Source of the DNA: Dunaliella salina
Taxonomy: Eukaryota; Chlorophyta; Chlorophyceae; Chlamydomonadales; Dunaliellaceae
NCBI GenBank assembly: GCA_002284615.2
Contig: MU069575.1
Coordinates: 388,742-406,673, forward strand
Reading direction: 5' to 3'
Length of the DNA stretch: 17,932 nt
This document shows, one piece after another, positions 15,798 through 17,932 of this stretch (positions are counted from its first letter, which is position 1; the number at the start of each line of letters is the position of its first letter). The notes beneath the pieces were generated by a model, which saw nothing but the letters and a program-made list of their open reading frames with translations, searched no databases and was not told the origin of the DNA. Made by a program: the position numbers and the translations under genes.

Positions 15798-16155
15798 CAA
15801 AGTAGAAGTACAAGTCTATGTTGTGTCTGATTCTGCTAAGGTGCCCCTCATAAAGGCATAAACAGCAATAGGCCCATTCCTTTCCTTCTTCCTCGCTAGC
15901 AAGCGACTTGATGACCTGCATGTCAGGAGAGAACGAAAGAAAGCCTCCGCTGGGTACAGCAAGCGTGCATTAAGGAAAGACCCAACAGTCAGCGCTGAAA
16001 CTGAGAGCGAGCCCCACCAGTTCAGACCCAAAGAAAGAGGGAGGCACAGAAGATCTGCATGCCAGGATACGAAGTGGAAGCAAAAGTCTATGCAGGACGC
16101 AACCAGCATGCATTTAGGAAGGACCGATAGTCAGCGCTGAAACTGAGAGCAAGTT
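15798..16155 (-). mobile_element. Cluster of three LINE 3'-end fragments
   Basis: Read on the minus strand, three pieces end in family-type tails: 16155-16069 (CCTAAATGCATG core, stem-loop, TGCATAGACTTTTGC tail), 16018-15930 (GGTCTTTCCTTAATGCA core, GCTTTCTTTCG tail) and 15865-15798 (CATAGACTTGTACTTC tail, core degenerate). The first two also keep CTCAGTTTCAGCGCTGACT, the upstream hairpin region of sub-family B. Each tail is followed by the same CCTGACATGCAG-type sequence. Confidence 0.6.
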
Positions 16156-16217
16156 TACAATAAGTTTAGCCTTCAGCCATAAAGTTTGGCTGCTCAGCTC
16201 TCTCTAGGAAACCAAGT

Positions 16218-16362
16218 GAAACTGAGAGCAAGCAGCAAGCAGTCAGCACTGAAACTGAGAGCAAGCAGCACTGAAACGCACTGAAACTGAGAGCAAGCAG
16301 CACTGAAAAGCACTGAAACTGAGAGCAAGCAGCAAGCAGTCAGCACTGAAACTGAGAGCAAG
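16218..16362. repeat. 32-33-bp minisatellite, five copies
   Basis: GAAACTGAGAGCAAG starts at 16218, 16251, 16283, 16315 and 16348, spaced 32-33 bases, with CAGCACT-type sequence between copies. The same GCGCTGAAACTGAGAGC phrase is part of the LINE fragments at 15985-16010 and 16132-16152, so the array seems to derive from the LINE 3' UTR. Confidence 0.85.
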
Positions 16363-16363
16363 G

Positions 16364-16412
16364 CCCAGCATTACGCACCAAGACAAAGAGAGAGGCACAG
16401 AAGACCTTGGGA
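16364..16412. repeat. Direct repeat of 16009-16057
   Basis: GCACCAAGACAAAGAGAGAG followed by GCACAGAAGA-CT matches CAGACCCAAAGAAAGAGGGA followed by GGCACAGAAGATCT. Both follow a CTGAGAGC-AG phrase, so a unit of several hundred bases may have been duplicated here. Confidence 0.6.
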
Positions 16413-16838
16413 TGTAAGGGTACACTGATTTGAATCAGTGACACAGAGGAATGAGAGAATGACGCGCACTACACACGTGTGAGTGCTGGGAATGATAACT
16501 CATGATCGCTGACCCTTGCTCCAAAACTAGCAAGCAAAGTTGCCACATTGCACGATTGCATTGAACAACCCCGGCTGTACTCCATACCCGAAGCCTGCTC
16601 CTTTGCATGTTTTTCTTTCTACAGCAGCATGTGCATGCCCATGCCTTCTTTCCCGCAAGCACCAAACGAAGGTCCCAAGCGCTTCAAGCAACACCTGCTG
16701 CCAATCAGCCTTTCATGCAAACAAGAGGCGACGTTCGTGCCTGAATCAGTCTTTCATGCAAACAGAACAAACAAGTTGAGCAAAAGTTTTGGCCTCATCC
16801 TTCTTGCGCCCTCTGGCCCATAAGTTACATTTAAACAC
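16413..16838. other. No gene supported
   Basis: No recognisable gene. CTTTCATGCAAACA occurs twice (16710-16723 and 16751-16764). Open frames on the plus strand (16540-16823) have no motifs. Confidence 0.45.
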
Positions 16839-17012
16839 TGCTGCCACACCTGCTAGACCCAAACAAAAAGGGGCTACACAGCTGTACACTGACAGCAGCA
16901 CCCCAGATGCTGCTGCCACACGGCTGTGCAATGACAACAACCCAAATGCTGCTGCCACACCTGCTGGACTGTACAGGGGGCTACACGGCTGTACAATGAC
17001 GGAGGGTAGCAC
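16839..17012. repeat. Degenerate GCTGCTGCCACAC repeat
   Basis: GCTGCCACAC occurs three times (about 16842, 16911 and 16951), twice followed by CTGCT-GAC, and GGCTGTGCAATGAC / GGCTGTACAATGAC / AGCTGTACACTGAC recur between them. This is an irregular minisatellite with units of about 40-70 bases. Confidence 0.65.
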
Positions 17013-17019
17013 TGGCCAG

Positions 17020-17074
17020 GTATGCTGAGCTGTACCGGCAAATTGTCCTGCCTGATCTCCAGCCGCCGCCGCTG

Positions 17075-17120
<46 letters not shown>

Positions 17121-17375
17121 GCTTGGCCAAGTGTAGGCTGCTGCTGCTGGTGCTGGTGCTGCTGCTTTTCACCTTCTGGGCGCTTCTGTATCTCTTGCTG
17201 CCGCTGCCGCTGCTGCAACTGCCGCCGCTGCCTTTGGAACATGCATGTGTGGAACATATGGCATGTGGCGTCTGGGTGGAGCCAGCTCGGTTTGCCGGCA
17301 TTCAAGATACGCCCAGTCTTGAATGGCAGCACAGCTTGTGGGTGCTCTGCATATGTGGGTACGATAGTTTTGTAT
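17020..17375 (-). CDS. Candidate Gln-rich exon, unrecognised
   Basis: On the minus strand an acceptor-like GATGCAG (exon start 17375) opens a frame that includes YAEHPQAVLPFKTGRILNAG, a His/Cys patch, then RQLQQRQRQQEIQKR and a run of about 14 Gln encoded by the CTG/CAG tract at 17078-17119. Gln-rich regions are common in plant transcriptional regulators, but repeat expansion alone also makes such frames, and the other two frames give poly-Ser and poly-Ala. The segment upstream of the Gln run is the only part with non-repetitive, protein-like sequence. No ATG or donor is certain. Confidence 0.3.
17078..17119. repeat. (CTG)14 trinucleotide repeat
   Basis: Fourteen uninterrupted CTG units lie in a larger CTG/CCG-rich region (17061-17240). 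Such repeats are length-variable. Confidence 0.95.
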
Positions 17376-17601
17376 CTGCATCATGCACGTTAACGAGTCA
17401 GAGCTTCCATTTGGGCAAGAGCCTCCTCCTCTTTCAACAAGAGTATGCCAAACCAGGTGTCGTATTAACATCTCCCACCCACCCCAAGTACTTCACACAA
17501 TCAGGACATGCTTGGCGGGATAGCACAGCTGCGTTTTATACACGCGAAAATACATCACTTTGCAACCGCTCCACCTCCTGGAGCACACCATGTTCCCTCA
17601 C
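17121..17601. other. No gene supported on the plus strand
   Basis: The long Leu-rich plus-strand frame (17123-17647) starts at a TTG and owes its hydrophobicity to CTG repeats. I see no other gene in this stretch apart from the candidate minus-strand exon. Confidence 0.45.
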
Positions 17602-17779
17602 TGCCAAGCAGCCTGCCTTGACTGACCATTGCACAAATGATGACTGATCATCGCACATATAGCTCATCACTGCACAAATAGCATGTTCACTGCCAAGCAG
17701 CCTGCCATTCCCTCAATGCCAAGCAGCCTGCCATGAATGCCAAGCAGCCCGCCACTCCCTCACTGCCAAGCAGCCTGCC
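17602..17779. repeat. Minisatellite with TGCCAAGCAGCCTGCC units
   Basis: TGCCAAGCAGC(C/C)TGCC-type units start at 17602, 17691, 17717, 17738 and 17764, the last four spaced 21-26 bases. Between them TTGCACAAATAGC-like phrases also repeat (about 17629, 17670, 17788). Confidence 0.85.
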
Positions 17780-17800
17780 AATTATTATTGCACAAATAGC

Positions 17801-17932
17801 TAGGGTTGGCCATTTCCGTATGTCGGAATCCCAAACACGTATCCATTCTGCAGTCATACCGCATTCTGTATCCATGTTCGTTCCTGTTTGGTACCCGTAT
17901 TTCCTACACTTTTCACATACTCCCGGGGGGGA
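17801..17932 (+). mobile_element. Possible hAT-type transposon end, cut by window edge
   Basis: TAGGGTTGGC (17801-17810) resembles the TAGGG/CAGGG-type termini of plant hAT elements. It is followed by several spaced CCGTATG, CGTATCC, TGTATCC and CCGTATT motifs, like the subterminal repeats of Ac/hAT elements. The element would extend beyond the window, so neither the other end nor an 8-bp target duplication can be checked. The call rests on pattern only. Confidence 0.3.

Noticed and set aside
16218..16362. CRISPR-like array because of even 32-33-base spacing
   Set aside because: The intervals between repeated phrases are themselves near-identical and the context is eukaryotic; it is a minisatellite.
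17123..17647. 174-codon Leu-rich plus-strand frame resembling a signal peptide protein
   Set aside because: It starts at TTG, and its hydrophobic start comes from CTG repeats; the remainder has no motif.

Overview
The window reads as nuclear DNA of a land plant, possibly a non-seed plant such as a fern. The plant label rests on telomere-type CCCTAAA units (4079-4102), eukaryotic splice-like signals, tRNA-Met-like sequences without an encoded CCA tail, and very high density of decayed retrotransposons; the fern label is only an inference from the retrotransposon type. No intact protein gene is evident. A run of N beside a C homopolymer (1861-1869) marks unresolved sequence.

The dominant content is one superfamily of non-LTR retrotransposons (LINEs), almost all cut at the 5' end. 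The best copy (9044-11392, plus strand, 3' UTR to about 11699) carries in order the region after the reverse transcriptase, an RNase H domain, a C-x2-C-x7-H-x4-C zinc knuckle and a C-terminal block with RPD and HLIELK motifs that resembles a PD-(D/E)XK restriction-like endonuclease. It is broken by several frameshifts and three in-frame stops. A second plus-strand 3' end (12500-13066) meets a minus-strand copy (13049-13640) tail to tail; further C-terminal fragments lie at 13640-13905. Many more copies survive only as their last 50-300 bases: 1-121, 205-370, 1117-1346, 1587-1900, 1950-1985, 2639-2695, 4400-4515, 5256-5330, 14045-14165 and 15798-16155.

These 3' ends share one architecture: an upstream hairpin, a CCTTAAT(GCA) core, a terminal stem-loop and a pyrimidine-rich tail (TAGACTTTTCTTTTC-like) in place of poly(A). 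One sub-family also keeps a G-run in the 3' UTR. A tRNA-Met-like unit at 15299-15371 is followed 30 bases later by the same kind of tail, so 15299-15462 looks like a SINE that borrowed the LINE 3' end. Two tandem arrays (1-97 and 16218-16362) appear to have grown out of pieces of this same 3' end.

Between the elements lie a few candidate exons of unrecognised genes: 3051-3596 (+), 5858-6067 (-), 7620-7790 and 7910-8200 (-), 14763-14968 (-), 15606-15782 (-), and a Gln-rich stretch at 17020-17375 (-). All are weakly supported. Other structure includes a perfect 16-bp inverted repeat (6538-6587), a perfect 13-bp inverted repeat (15002-15058), a 3' fragment resembling initiator tRNA-Met (2131-2172), a long pyrimidine tract with embedded telomere units (3995-4172), two minisatellites near the right end, and a possible hAT-type transposon end at 17801.
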